Source: an uncultured Flavobacteriaceae bacterium
GTDB lineage: Bacteria; Bacteroidota; Bacteroidia; Flavobacteriales; Flavobacteriaceae
Direction: 5' to 3'
NCBI GenBank assembly: GCA_947500445.1
Contig: CANMSB010000003.1
Coordinates: 1 to 64,000 of the forward strand
Length of the DNA stretch: 64,000 nucleotides
Both the position numbers and the translations under genes were made by a program. Of this stretch, positions 1 through 7,446 are shown piece by piece. Position 1 is the first letter of the stretch. Each line of letters begins with the position of its first letter. Under the pieces are notes generated by a model that made no database searches, was not told the DNA's origin, and saw only the letters and a list, made by a program, of their open reading frames with translations.

Positions 1-161
1 AATACTCAATACTCAATACTCAATACTCAATACTCAATACTCAATACTCAATACTCAATACTCAATACTCAATACTCAATACTCCATACTCCATACTCAA
101 TACTCCAAACTCCATACTCCATACCCCATACCCCATACTCCATACTCCATACTTAATACTC
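1..161. repeat. Heptanucleotide tandem array (AATACTC)n, 23 phased units
   Basis: The first 84 bases are twelve exact copies of AATACTC. Positions 85-161 hold eleven more units in the same phase, mostly CATACTC with CATACCC, CAAACTC, CATACTT and a final AATACTC. The array is already under way at base 1, so its full length is unknown. It ends at 161, directly against the stop codon of the phosphorylase gene (162-164 on the other strand). There is no spacer and no open frame of interest. Exact copies on the left and variants on the right suggest expansion from one side. Confidence 0.97.
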
Positions 162-977
162 CTAAAGCTCCTCGATCAGCGCCTTAAAGAGCTGTATCAT
201 TTTCGGTTCGGTCGCACTTGCAATTTTAATAATTTCCTCGATGTCCACCGGTTTTAGATCGTCCGGATCGCATTCATCGGTCAAAACCGATACGGCCGCA
301 ATGGGTAGTCGTAAATGATTGGCAACAATTACTTCCGGCACGGTACTCATGCCCACGGCATCTGCCCCCAGTATTTTGAGCATACGATATTCGGCCCTTG
401 TTTCCAGCTGTGGTCCTACTACCGAAACGTAAACGCCTTTTTTTATGGATACACCCTCTTTTTCGGCAATGGCCTTAAGCCTATCGTTCATATCCTTGTC
501 GTAGGGGGCGCTCATGTCGGCAAAACGATCGCCAAACTCGGCAACGTTCTTAAATGCCAGTGGCGAGCCACCCTGGAGGTTGATGTGGTCTTCGATCAGC
601 ATGATATCCCCTTTTTTAAAGGAGAGGTTAATGGCTCCGGCAGCATTCGAAATCAGTAATTTTTGGATGCCCAACAAGTGCATGACCCGAATGGGATAGG
701 TAACATCTAAAAAATCGTAACCCTCGTACAAATGGAACCTGCCCTGCATGACCACCACTTTTTTACCTGCTATGGTACCATAGATCAATTTGCCGGTATG
801 GAACTCCACCGTGGCCAAGGGAAAAAACGGAATATGGTTATAGTGGGCCTCGATCGGGTGCTCTATTTCATTTACCAATTGTCCCAGACCGGTACCCAAT
901 ACAATCCCTATTTCGGGACGGTCGAAACCCTTGTTCTTTAAATATGCTACCGATTCTTCCAGTTGTTTTTTAGTCAT
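162..977 (-). CDS. punA: Purine nucleoside phosphorylase (trimeric PNP family)
   Basis: Phosphorolysis of purine nucleosides to free base plus ribose-1-phosphate, in the cytoplasm. The 271-residue length fits the trimeric PNP family. Visible motifs are GTGLG (28-32, phosphate loop), GRFHLYEGY (79-87), NAAGAIN (about 112), GPQLETRAEYR (about 190, with the base-contacting Glu) and SVLTDECDPD (about 231-240). Human PNP has Asn243 in the matching ITNK segment. Here the aligned residue is Asp, a change known in human PNP to allow adenosine. The start ATG lies inside the end of the upstream transferase gene (8-bp overlap), so the two are translationally linked. The neighbours suggest a role in arsenosugar-type metabolism, but ordinary purine salvage cannot be excluded. 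Confidence 0.93.
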   Translation of the reverse strand: MTKKQLEESVAYLKNKGFDRPEIGIVLGTGLGQLVNEIEHPIEAHYNHIPFFPLATVEFHTGKLIYGTIAGKKVVVMQGRFHLYEGYDFLDVTYPIRVMHLLGIQKLLISNAAGAINLSFKKGDIMLIEDHINLQGGSPLAFKNVAEFGDRFADMSAPYDKDMNDRLKAIAEKEGVSIKKGVYVSVVGPQLETRAEYRMLKILGADAVGMSTVPEVIVANHLRLPIAAVSVLTDECDPDDLKPVDIEEIIKIASATEPKMIQLFKALIEEL

Positions 978-1620
978 TCTTTACATTTTTTAAAAAGGTA
1001 TCAAAGGCAGGATGGTCCTTGATATCTTCATAGGTGTCCACATCGTTTTTTTCCGGCAGTAAATGTACTTTTTCATTTTTTAAATCGGAAAGGGTATCCT
1101 TTAAAACCGTTTGTTCCCCCCATGATTTGTTTTGGAAGAGTGTGGGCGTATGTTTTTTCATTCCCAAAAGATAGTATCCGCCATCGGTTGCCGGCCCAAT
1201 TACAAAATCGTGCGTTTCCAAGCCGCGGAACGCCTTTTCCAGATCGTGTTGTCCCATATCGAACATATCGCTACCGATAATACAAATTTTATCGTAGCCC
1301 GCGGCAAAGCCGTCGGCGAAGGCTTTCGACATTCGGTCGCCAAGGGTGGCCCCGGACTGTACTTTTTTTGAAAAGGTTACATTGTCCCAAAGGTCGTTCG
1401 CACCGATTTTTTCTGAATAGTATACCTGTTTTTCAACATCAAGATTTTTGGTGATGTCCACCGTGTGCCGAAGCAAAAAAGTATAAATTTCCAAGGCCAC
1501 GTGATCTCCAACCGTGGCCGCCAACCTTCTTTTGCCCTTGCCCAGTTCGGGGTTTCGGGTAAAGATGATCAATGCATTTCGGGTGGCTGTCAAAGGCGTT
1601 TTGTTCTCTTTTGAGCTCAA
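970..1620 (-). CDS. TIGR04282-type transferase (arsenosugar biosynthesis glycosyltransferase family)
   Basis: Nucleotidyl/glycosyl-transferase-fold protein of 216 residues. Near the N-terminus it carries LIIFTRNPELGKGKRRLA, the family form of the GT-A nucleotide-binding motif. GSDMFDMG sits where the family has its GSD metal-binding motif, and GPATDGGYYLLG follows in the second half. This family is annotated with rSAM/selenodomain and arsenosugar gene clusters. The only plausible start is a TTG at 1620, because the first internal ATG would remove the nucleotide-binding motif. It overlaps punA by 8 bp and lies 66 bp downstream of the rhodanese gene on the same strand, so the three probably form one operon continuing past the left edge. 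The acceptor and donor are not visible from sequence. Confidence 0.82.
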   Translation of the reverse strand: MSSKENKTPLTATRNALIIFTRNPELGKGKRRLAATVGDHVALEIYTFLLRHTVDITKNLDVEKQVYYSEKIGANDLWDNVTFSKKVQSGATLGDRMSKAFADGFAAGYDKICIIGSDMFDMGQHDLEKAFRGLETHDFVIGPATDGGYYLLGMKKHTPTLFQNKSWGEQTVLKDTLSDLKNEKVHLLPEKNDVDTYEDIKDHPAFDTFLKNVKND

Positions 1621-1686
1621 CTATTCAGATATTAAGAGGGGTGTTCGTGTTTTTTGATTCGGATGGCTTGGTTAAGTAGTCAGGTG

Positions 1687-2190
1687 TCAAGGGTTTTTCG
1701 GATGTATCCTCTTTCCCTTTTTCAACAGTTTTCCCCATTCTCGGTCAAAGGCATGTACCTTATCGGTTTCGTTACCATCCATATCATATACGGGATTGCC
1801 CTTGTTTTTCCATTCAAAAATACCCCCATAAAGATTGGTTATCTGCGTGTATCCCAATTGCATCAATTTTTCCCCGATTTCTTCGGAACGCACCCCGATG
1901 CTACAATACACTACAATGGGAGCGGTCTTGTCGGGCAATTGTTGCTGCACCCTTTCGGCATCAAAATTTAAATAACCTACCCAAATAGCACCCTTTAAAT
2001 GGCTTACCTCAAATTCCGTTTTGGCCCGGGTATCCAAAAGAATCAGCTGTGAAGCGTTTGCCACCATATCGCTATAGCGATAAGGAACGCTTTCGGTATT
2101 GTAAGTCTCCAGGGTCTCTTGTATGGTCGATTGCCCCAATAGAACGCTGGTGCCGAAGCTAAAAATGAAAATGATTCGAAGAAAATCCAT
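1687..2190 (-). CDS. Exported rhodanese-domain protein
   Basis: Single-domain rhodanese of about 167 residues with an N-terminal hydrophobic signal (MDFLRIIFIFSFGTSVLLGQ) that predicts export to the periplasm. The active-site loop VVYCSIGVRSEE has the catalytic Cys followed by the usual Arg-Ser. LLDTRAKTEFEVSHLKGA is the standard first half of the domain, and GGIFEWKNKGNPVY the last part. An in-frame TTG at 2214 would add eight residues ahead of the signal, so the ATG at 2190 is preferred. Rhodanese proteins are common companions of TIGR04282 and PNP genes in arsenosugar-type clusters. The sulfur or other acceptor is unknown. Confidence 0.85.
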   Translation of the reverse strand: MDFLRIIFIFSFGTSVLLGQSTIQETLETYNTESVPYRYSDMVANASQLILLDTRAKTEFEVSHLKGAIWVGYLNFDAERVQQQLPDKTAPIVVYCSIGVRSEEIGEKLMQLGYTQITNLYGGIFEWKNKGNPVYDMDGNETDKVHAFDREWGKLLKKGKRIHPKNP

Positions 2191-2238
2191 TACTTTTTGT
2201 AAAAAACAGTTCAAAGATAGTATTTTCGAAGCGCGTTT

Positions 2239-2269
2239 TTTGAGGGCATAGCCCCCACATTTAAATTTG
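2239..2269 (+). promoter_or_regulatory. Bacteroidota-type promoter of the GH32 gene
   Basis: TTTG at 2239-2242 and TAAATTTG at 2262-2269 are separated by exactly 19 bases, matching the TTTG-N19-TAnnTTTG primary sigma consensus of Bacteroidota. It ends only 4 bases before the ATG at 2274. The transcript is therefore either nearly leaderless or begins translation at the second ATG (2292). Confidence 0.75.
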
Positions 2270-2273
2270 AACT

Positions 2274-3875
2274 ATGATTTGGTTAAAAAACATGGCCCTG
2301 CCAATATTGCTTCTTGTATTTTTAGGCTCTTGTAAGGAAAAGGAAAAAAACAAGAAACCCATGACACCAGATTTCAAGTCGGCCACTTATACGGAAACTT
2401 ACAGGCCGCAGCTTCATTTTTCGCCCCCACAATTTTGGATGAACGATCCTAACGGTTTGATCTATCATAAGGGCAAGTATCACTTGTTCTATCAATATTA
2501 CCCGGAGGATATCAAATGGGGGCCAATGCACTGGGGGCATGCCGTAAGTACGGATTTGGTACACTGGCAGCACAAACCTACCGCACTGTTTCCCGATGAG
2601 CACGGATATATTTTTTCGGGGAGCGTTGTTTTGGATTTTGGCAACACCTCCGGTTTGGGCAGCGCAGAAAACCCGCCAATGGTGGCTATTTTCACCTATC
2701 ATGATGCGGAGGCCAAGGAAGATGGTGCAAAGAATTATGAAACACAAGGGCTGGCGTACAGTTTGGATGATGGGGAAACCTGGGAAATGTATAAGAACAA
2801 CCCGGTATTGCCGAACGATGGAATGGAGGATTTTCGCGATCCAAAGGTTTTTTGGGACGCTTCCAATAATGCATGGGTAATGAGCATCGTAGCCGGGGAC
2901 CATTTGCAACTATGGAATTCTTCGGACCTAAAGTCGTGGAAGAAGTTGAGCAATTTTGGAAAACGACGTGGCGCCCACGGAGGGGTTTGGGAGTGTCCCG
3001 ATCTTTTTAAGATGAAGGTGGGCGATACGGATGAGGAAAAATGGGTGCTATTGATCAGCATCAACCCGGGTGGACCCAATGGGGGCAGTGCTACCCAATA
3101 TTTTGTAGGTGATTTTGACGGGCAACAGTTTACCAGCGAGCAACAAGAAACCCAATGGGTGGACTGGGGAACGGATAATTATGCAGGAGTCACTTACTTT
3201 ACACTGTCTAAGGATTATTACGGTGATACCTATGAAAACGATCCCGGGCAAGACCGCATTTTTATCGGTTGGATGAACAACTGGGATTATGGCCAGGAAA
3301 CCCCGACCACTCCCTGGCGTGGAGCAATGACCGTTCCCCGGAAGCTGTCATTGCAAAAGGTAGCTGGCCGTTACATGCTTTATAACTATCCCGTCCCTCA
3401 ATTGGAGCAATTAAAAACCGAGGTCCAAGAAACGGAACTGGAACTGGCAATAGGAGATAAAAAAGAAATCAAATTTGACGGTCTTGAGCAATCCGAAGTT
3501 CGTTTCACTACCGAATCGAAAGATTTTGTAGTAAAGTTAAAGAACGCTAAAAATGAAGAGGTGGTGCTTACCATGAACAGCGAACAAAAATTATTTTTAC
3601 TAGATCGTGTCGTATCCGGAAAAACCGATTTTAACGAAAAATTTGCCAACCAAATACAACAAATGCCGGTAGCCGAGCTTCCGGAGGGGCCTTACGAAGT
3701 TCGTATGCTCAACGATAGGTCTTCCATTGAGGTGTTTATCAATAAAGGACAGTATACAATGACCGCTCAGTTGTTTCCAACGGAACCATATGACGCATTG
3801 GAATTCGAAAACGTCTCGGAAACGAGCATCCGGTTCGATAACATTGTGCTTGCCCAAATGAAAACCATCTGGTAG
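2274..3875 (+). CDS. Glycoside hydrolase family 32 lipoprotein (levanase/fructanase-like)
   Basis: Predicted surface or periplasmic lipoprotein that hydrolyses beta-fructans or sucrose-type substrates. The lipobox ends at Cys20 (LVFLGSC). The GH32 signature residues are present: WMNDPNG (55-61, Asp58 the expected nucleophile), FRDP (187-190, transition-state Asp) and WEC (239-241, Glu240 the acid/base). A five-blade propeller spans about 45-350, followed by the C-terminal beta-sandwich. At 533 residues it is complete. The start may be ATG 2274 or ATG 2292; both leave a working signal. It stands alone with no susCD pair or fructokinase nearby, which is unusual for Bacteroidota fructan use. Levanase, inulinase and invertase cannot be told apart here. 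Confidence 0.92.
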   Translation: MIWLKNMALPILLLVFLGSCKEKEKNKKPMTPDFKSATYTETYRPQLHFSPPQFWMNDPNGLIYHKGKYHLFYQYYPEDIKWGPMHWGHAVSTDLVHWQHKPTALFPDEHGYIFSGSVVLDFGNTSGLGSAENPPMVAIFTYHDAEAKEDGAKNYETQGLAYSLDDGETWEMYKNNPVLPNDGMEDFRDPKVFWDASNNAWVMSIVAGDHLQLWNSSDLKSWKKLSNFGKRRGAHGGVWECPDLFKMKVGDTDEEKWVLLISINPGGPNGGSATQYFVGDFDGQQFTSEQQETQWVDWGTDNYAGVTYFTLSKDYYGDTYENDPGQDRIFIGWMNNWDYGQETPTTPWRGAMTVPRKLSLQKVAGRYMLYNYPVPQLEQLKTEVQETELELAIGDKKEIKFDGLEQSEVRFTTESKDFVVKLKNAKNEEVVLTMNSEQKLFLLDRVVSGKTDFNEKFANQIQQMPVAELPEGPYEVRMLNDRSSIEVFINKGQYTMTAQLFPTEPYDALEFENVSETSIRFDNIVLAQMKTIW

Positions 3876-4331
3876 ACCGTTCTCTACCATCGGATTACAA
3901 CGCTTACCCAGTACCGACCGACCACTTACCAACAGAACAAATCACCCGATTATCGGATTTTTACATTCCGATACATAAAGTAATACCAATTGTTGTTTAA
4001 AATGCACCTTATACCATTTTTGGTATGAGATAGCGAAGTTGCTTTTCATTTACTGGCGTGGTAAAGGTTTTGCATAGCATTAGCCAAGCCAAACGCTTAC
4101 AAGAAATGTAAATGGACAATGAACACGTTAGCTTGGCTCATTTTAAGTAGCAGTGGGTAGAACGCAAAAAAAGTAAGAAAAAACAACTAAAAAAAAGATA
4201 AAAAACGAAATAGCACAGGATTAGTCTGTAGTTCATCGATTAGTTATACTAATTTTTTTGAATTTCAGTTAAACCTATTGTTATGGGATAATGGACGCCC
4301 CCCCAAGTCCTTCTTAAACAGTCATCTACTT
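3876..4331. other. Long intergenic stretch with hairpins, no gene seen
   Basis: About 450 bases with no credible reading frame. ATACCATTTTTGGTAT (around 4010-4026) is a short palindrome sharing the AAATGGTAT core found in repeats elsewhere in the window. An imperfect stem-loop pairs AGCCAAGC at 4082-4089 with GCTTGGCT at 4131-4138, extended by a bulged AACG/CGTT pair. The right part (4160-4215) is very A-rich. No Bacteroidota promoter with both elements was found before the DUF1800 gene. A small RNA or the remains of a mobile element are both possible. Confidence 0.5.
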
Positions 4332-5774
4332 ATGAGTTCAAATTGTAACAGTGCCTCACTGAACGTCTACGTGCCTTCTGCTCAGAACCCATGGGACGCT
4401 AAAAAAGTTAACCATCTATTTAAAAGAATCGCTTATGGAGTTTCGGCATCCGATACGGAACAAGCGCTTTTGGAAAGTCCGGCAACATTGGTCGATCGTT
4501 TGATCGATGAAGCGTTGGCAAAGCCGTTAATGCGCAAACCTTCTTGGGCGGACGATTTTGAACCGGCAGATCCTTTTGCGAACGAACCCAGGCTGGAATG
4601 GAAGATTACCTACTTAAAGGCAATGTTGAATACCGGGTTTCGCGACAGGCTAAGCTTTTTCTGGAGCAACCATTTTGTTACGGGAATACCTGGGTATGCC
4701 TGTGCATCTTACATGTATCGTTACACAAGAGCATTACAAACAAACGCCTTAGGCAATTTTAAAACCTTTATTCATGAAATAGGTCTCGAATCGGCAATGT
4801 TGCTGTACTTGAACGGGAATCAAAATACCAAGAACCGGCCCAACGAAAATTATGCCCGTGAATTATATGAACTTTTTGCGTTAGGTGAGGGAAACGGATA
4901 TACTCAGACCGATATTGAAGAAACTGCCAGAGCGCTTACAGGGTATAACAAACGCGACACCCGCTGCTCGCCCCTCTATTTTGTAGAGAACAATTTTGAC
5001 GACGGTGAAAAAACGATTTTCGGAAGAACCGGAAACTGGGGCTATGATGATGTCATCACTATTTTGTTCGAGGAACGTGGGAACCAGATAGCCCGTTTTA
5101 TTGTAGAAAAGCTGTACCGCTTTTTTGTGCATCCCGAACTTCCGGAAAACCCCGCGGTCATCAATACATTGGCAGCGACCTTTGAAAATAATGGTTTTGA
5201 AATTGCACCGGTCCTTAGACAGCTGTTCAAGAGCGAGCACTTTTTTAATGGTGATGCCATGGATGTGATCATTAAGAGTCCAATAGATCTTTTCTTAAGT
5301 TTTTATGGGGAGACGGCCCTGACCGCCCCTGACGACGACTATATGGCCAACATATTTCGATGGTCGCGAAACGCCAACCAAGAAGTGCTGATACCGCCCA
5401 ACGTAGCGGGTTGGCAGCGCGATAAGGATTGGATCAGTTCGCCGACCTTGATTGCACGGTGGACCTATTTAGAGCGTATCATCCGAGATCAGTTTAAGGC
5501 GAACGAAGAGCAGTTCCGTTCCTTGGCGTTATCGATTACAGGCCCCAGTAACGACGTGGTGTACGTAAGCAACACCATCGTGAACAAATTTTTACCGGGA
5601 AATCTACTGACCGAACAAGATTATGAAAACGCTTTGGACGTTTTTAAATCGGATTCCGTACCGGAAAATTACTACGAGGACGGTTCTTGGAATCTGGACG
5701 ATGAGGCGGTCCCAAAACAGGTTTGCCTGTTGTTGAGCCATATTGTAAAACAACCCGAGTTTCAACTTAAATAA
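4332..5774 (+). CDS. DUF1800 family protein
   Basis: About 480 residues, recognised by the DUF1800 pattern: N-terminal HLFKRIAYGVSASDTE, RLSFFWSNHFVTG, NENYARELYELFALGEGNGYTQ and NVAGWQRDKDW. Its biochemical role is unknown. The family is almost always paired with a DUF1501 protein, as here (7-bp gap). An upstream TTG (4278) would add 18 residues of unlikely composition, so the ATG at 4332 (MSSNCNSASL) is taken as the start. No clear signal peptide is seen, while the partner has a Tat signal. Co-export as a Tat hitchhiker is a speculation consistent with this. The following porP/sprF-like gene suggests an envelope or surface role. Confidence 0.88.
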   Translation: MSSNCNSASLNVYVPSAQNPWDAKKVNHLFKRIAYGVSASDTEQALLESPATLVDRLIDEALAKPLMRKPSWADDFEPADPFANEPRLEWKITYLKAMLNTGFRDRLSFFWSNHFVTGIPGYACASYMYRYTRALQTNALGNFKTFIHEIGLESAMLLYLNGNQNTKNRPNENYARELYELFALGEGNGYTQTDIEETARALTGYNKRDTRCSPLYFVENNFDDGEKTIFGRTGNWGYDDVITILFEERGNQIARFIVEKLYRFFVHPELPENPAVINTLAATFENNGFEIAPVLRQLFKSEHFFNGDAMDVIIKSPIDLFLSFYGETALTAPDDDYMANIFRWSRNANQEVLIPPNVAGWQRDKDWISSPTLIARWTYLERIIRDQFKANEEQFRSLALSITGPSNDVVYVSNTIVNKFLPGNLLTEQDYENALDVFKSDSVPENYYEDGSWNLDDEAVPKQVCLLLSHIVKQPEFQLK

Positions 5775-5781
5775 GCCCGCT

Positions 5782-7422
5782 ATGTATCATAGAACAATTG
5801 CAAAAAAACATAAGGACGCACATTCTCACGATCACGAGCACAAGGTATGGAGCCGAAGGTCTTTTCTACAAGCGCTGGGAATAGGATCTACAGGTAGTTT
5901 GATGTTGGCCGGTAGCCAGTTGAGCGCCTCATCGGTATCCCCGTTGGCAATGGCGTTGAACAAATCCGATAACGATAATATTTTGGTGCTGATTCGTTTG
6001 TCGGGTGGTAACGACGGATTGAATACCATAGTGCCTGTCTACGATTTTGATACCTATGCCGGTGCCAGACCATCAATTTATCACAAGCAACGCGATTTGA
6101 TTACGTTGGACAACGATTTTGCAATGCCCAATTACATGCAACCCTTGGAATCGATGTGGGGCGACGGAATGATGAAGGTCGTGCACGGGGTAGGGTACGA
6201 AGGGCAAAACCTTTCCCATTTCAAGTCCTCGGACATTTGGGCGACCGCCAATACCAACTATGGCGATGCATTGAACCAAGGCTGGTTCGGAAAGTATTTC
6301 AAGGAAAATTATCAAGATTTTTTGTTGGCCCCTCCCGAAAATCCATTGGCCATTCAAATTGGTAGTGTAGGAAACCTGATTTTTAGCGATGAGGATGCTC
6401 AGTTCGCTTTTTTGGTGTCGAATCCCGGCCAGTTGGAAAGCATTGCCAAAAACGGTACCCAGTTCAACGTGAACGATTTGGACCTTAGCTGCAAGTCCGG
6501 GCAACAACAGGAGTTTTTGAGGGCGACATCCAATTCTACCTACATATATTCCGGTGTAATCAGCGATGCTTACAAAGCTACTTCCAATAGAGTGGAGTAC
6601 TCGGATAATAAAATAGCGGACCAGCTGGCGATCATTGCCAGATTGATCAAAGGAAATTTGGGCACCAAAGTGTTTATGGTGACCTTAAATGGTTTTGATA
6701 CGCATGCAAATCAGCCCGAGCGACATATGGAGCTCATGGGAGACCTTTCCAAGGCCGTAAAGGATTTTTATACCGATTTGGAAGAAACCGGCCACCATGA
6801 AAAAGTGTTGGGCATGACCTTTTCCGAATTTGGACGACGGTTTTTCGAAAACGGTTCGAACGGAACGGATCATGGGGCCGCTTCGCCCACCATGTTCTTC
6901 GGTCCAGCCTTAAACGGCAATGGATTTGTTGGGGAACATCCCGATATTGACAATTTGGATAGAAATAAAAATTTACAGAGTACGACCGATTTTAGAAGCC
7001 TATATGCCTCCGTGCTATCGCAATGGCTCTGTATCGATCAACCAAGTGTCGATAGTGCCCTTTCGGGTAGTTTTGATACGTTGGACCTAGGCTTTTCCTG
7101 CGGAGCGGAAGCCGTTGTGCCCACGCCGATCGAAGAAGTGCCAGGGGAGGCACAGGACGGTTTTTCGCATATGGCCCTTTATAGTGCGGAAGGAAAACCT
7201 TCCATTGCGCTGAACGTCGATAAGGCCCAACATGTCGATATTCAACTTTACAATATCATAGGACAGCGCGTAGGGACGATCAAAAACAGCTTTATGACGG
7301 AAGGCTCCTATACCTTCGATATAGACGAATCCCTTTTGGACGAAACGCTTACCGCGGGAGAATACATCTATCGGGTGACTACGGCCGCCGGTGCTTCCAG
7401 TAAAATCATATTAGTAAAGTAA
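5782..7422 (+). CDS. DUF1501 protein with Tat signal and type IX sorting domain
   Basis: 546 residues of the DUF1501 family (sulfatase/alkaline-phosphatase-like fold). A His-rich N-tail (HKDAHSHDHEHK) is followed by a twin-arginine motif SRRSFLQALG (about 24-33) and a hydrophobic stretch, so it should leave the cytoplasm folded. The core has LIRLSGGNDGLNTIVP, GVGYEGQNLSHF, TLNGFDTHANQ, FSEFGRRFFENGSNGTDHG and APTMFFG-like segments typical of the family. The last 80 or so residues form a type A type IX secretion C-terminal domain (IQLYNIIGQRVG, then AGEYIYRV and ending KIILVK). It lies between DUF1800 and a PorP/SprF-type protein, which fits secretion across the outer membrane. The enzymatic activity is unknown. 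Confidence 0.9.
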   Translation: MYHRTIAKKHKDAHSHDHEHKVWSRRSFLQALGIGSTGSLMLAGSQLSASSVSPLAMALNKSDNDNILVLIRLSGGNDGLNTIVPVYDFDTYAGARPSIYHKQRDLITLDNDFAMPNYMQPLESMWGDGMMKVVHGVGYEGQNLSHFKSSDIWATANTNYGDALNQGWFGKYFKENYQDFLLAPPENPLAIQIGSVGNLIFSDEDAQFAFLVSNPGQLESIAKNGTQFNVNDLDLSCKSGQQQEFLRATSNSTYIYSGVISDAYKATSNRVEYSDNKIADQLAIIARLIKGNLGTKVFMVTLNGFDTHANQPERHMELMGDLSKAVKDFYTDLEETGHHEKVLGMTFSEFGRRFFENGSNGTDHGAASPTMFFGPALNGNGFVGEHPDIDNLDRNKNLQSTTDFRSLYASVLSQWLCIDQPSVDSALSGSFDTLDLGFSCGAEAVVPTPIEEVPGEAQDGFSHMALYSAEGKPSIALNVDKAQHVDIQLYNIIGQRVGTIKNSFMTEGSYTFDIDESLLDETLTAGEYIYRVTTAAGASSKIILVK

Positions 7423-7446
7423 AAAGTGCTTCAACGCCTTCCAGTT

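Noticed and set aside
1-161. CRISPR-like array
   Set aside because: Units are 7 bp with no spacers; it is a simple tandem repeat.
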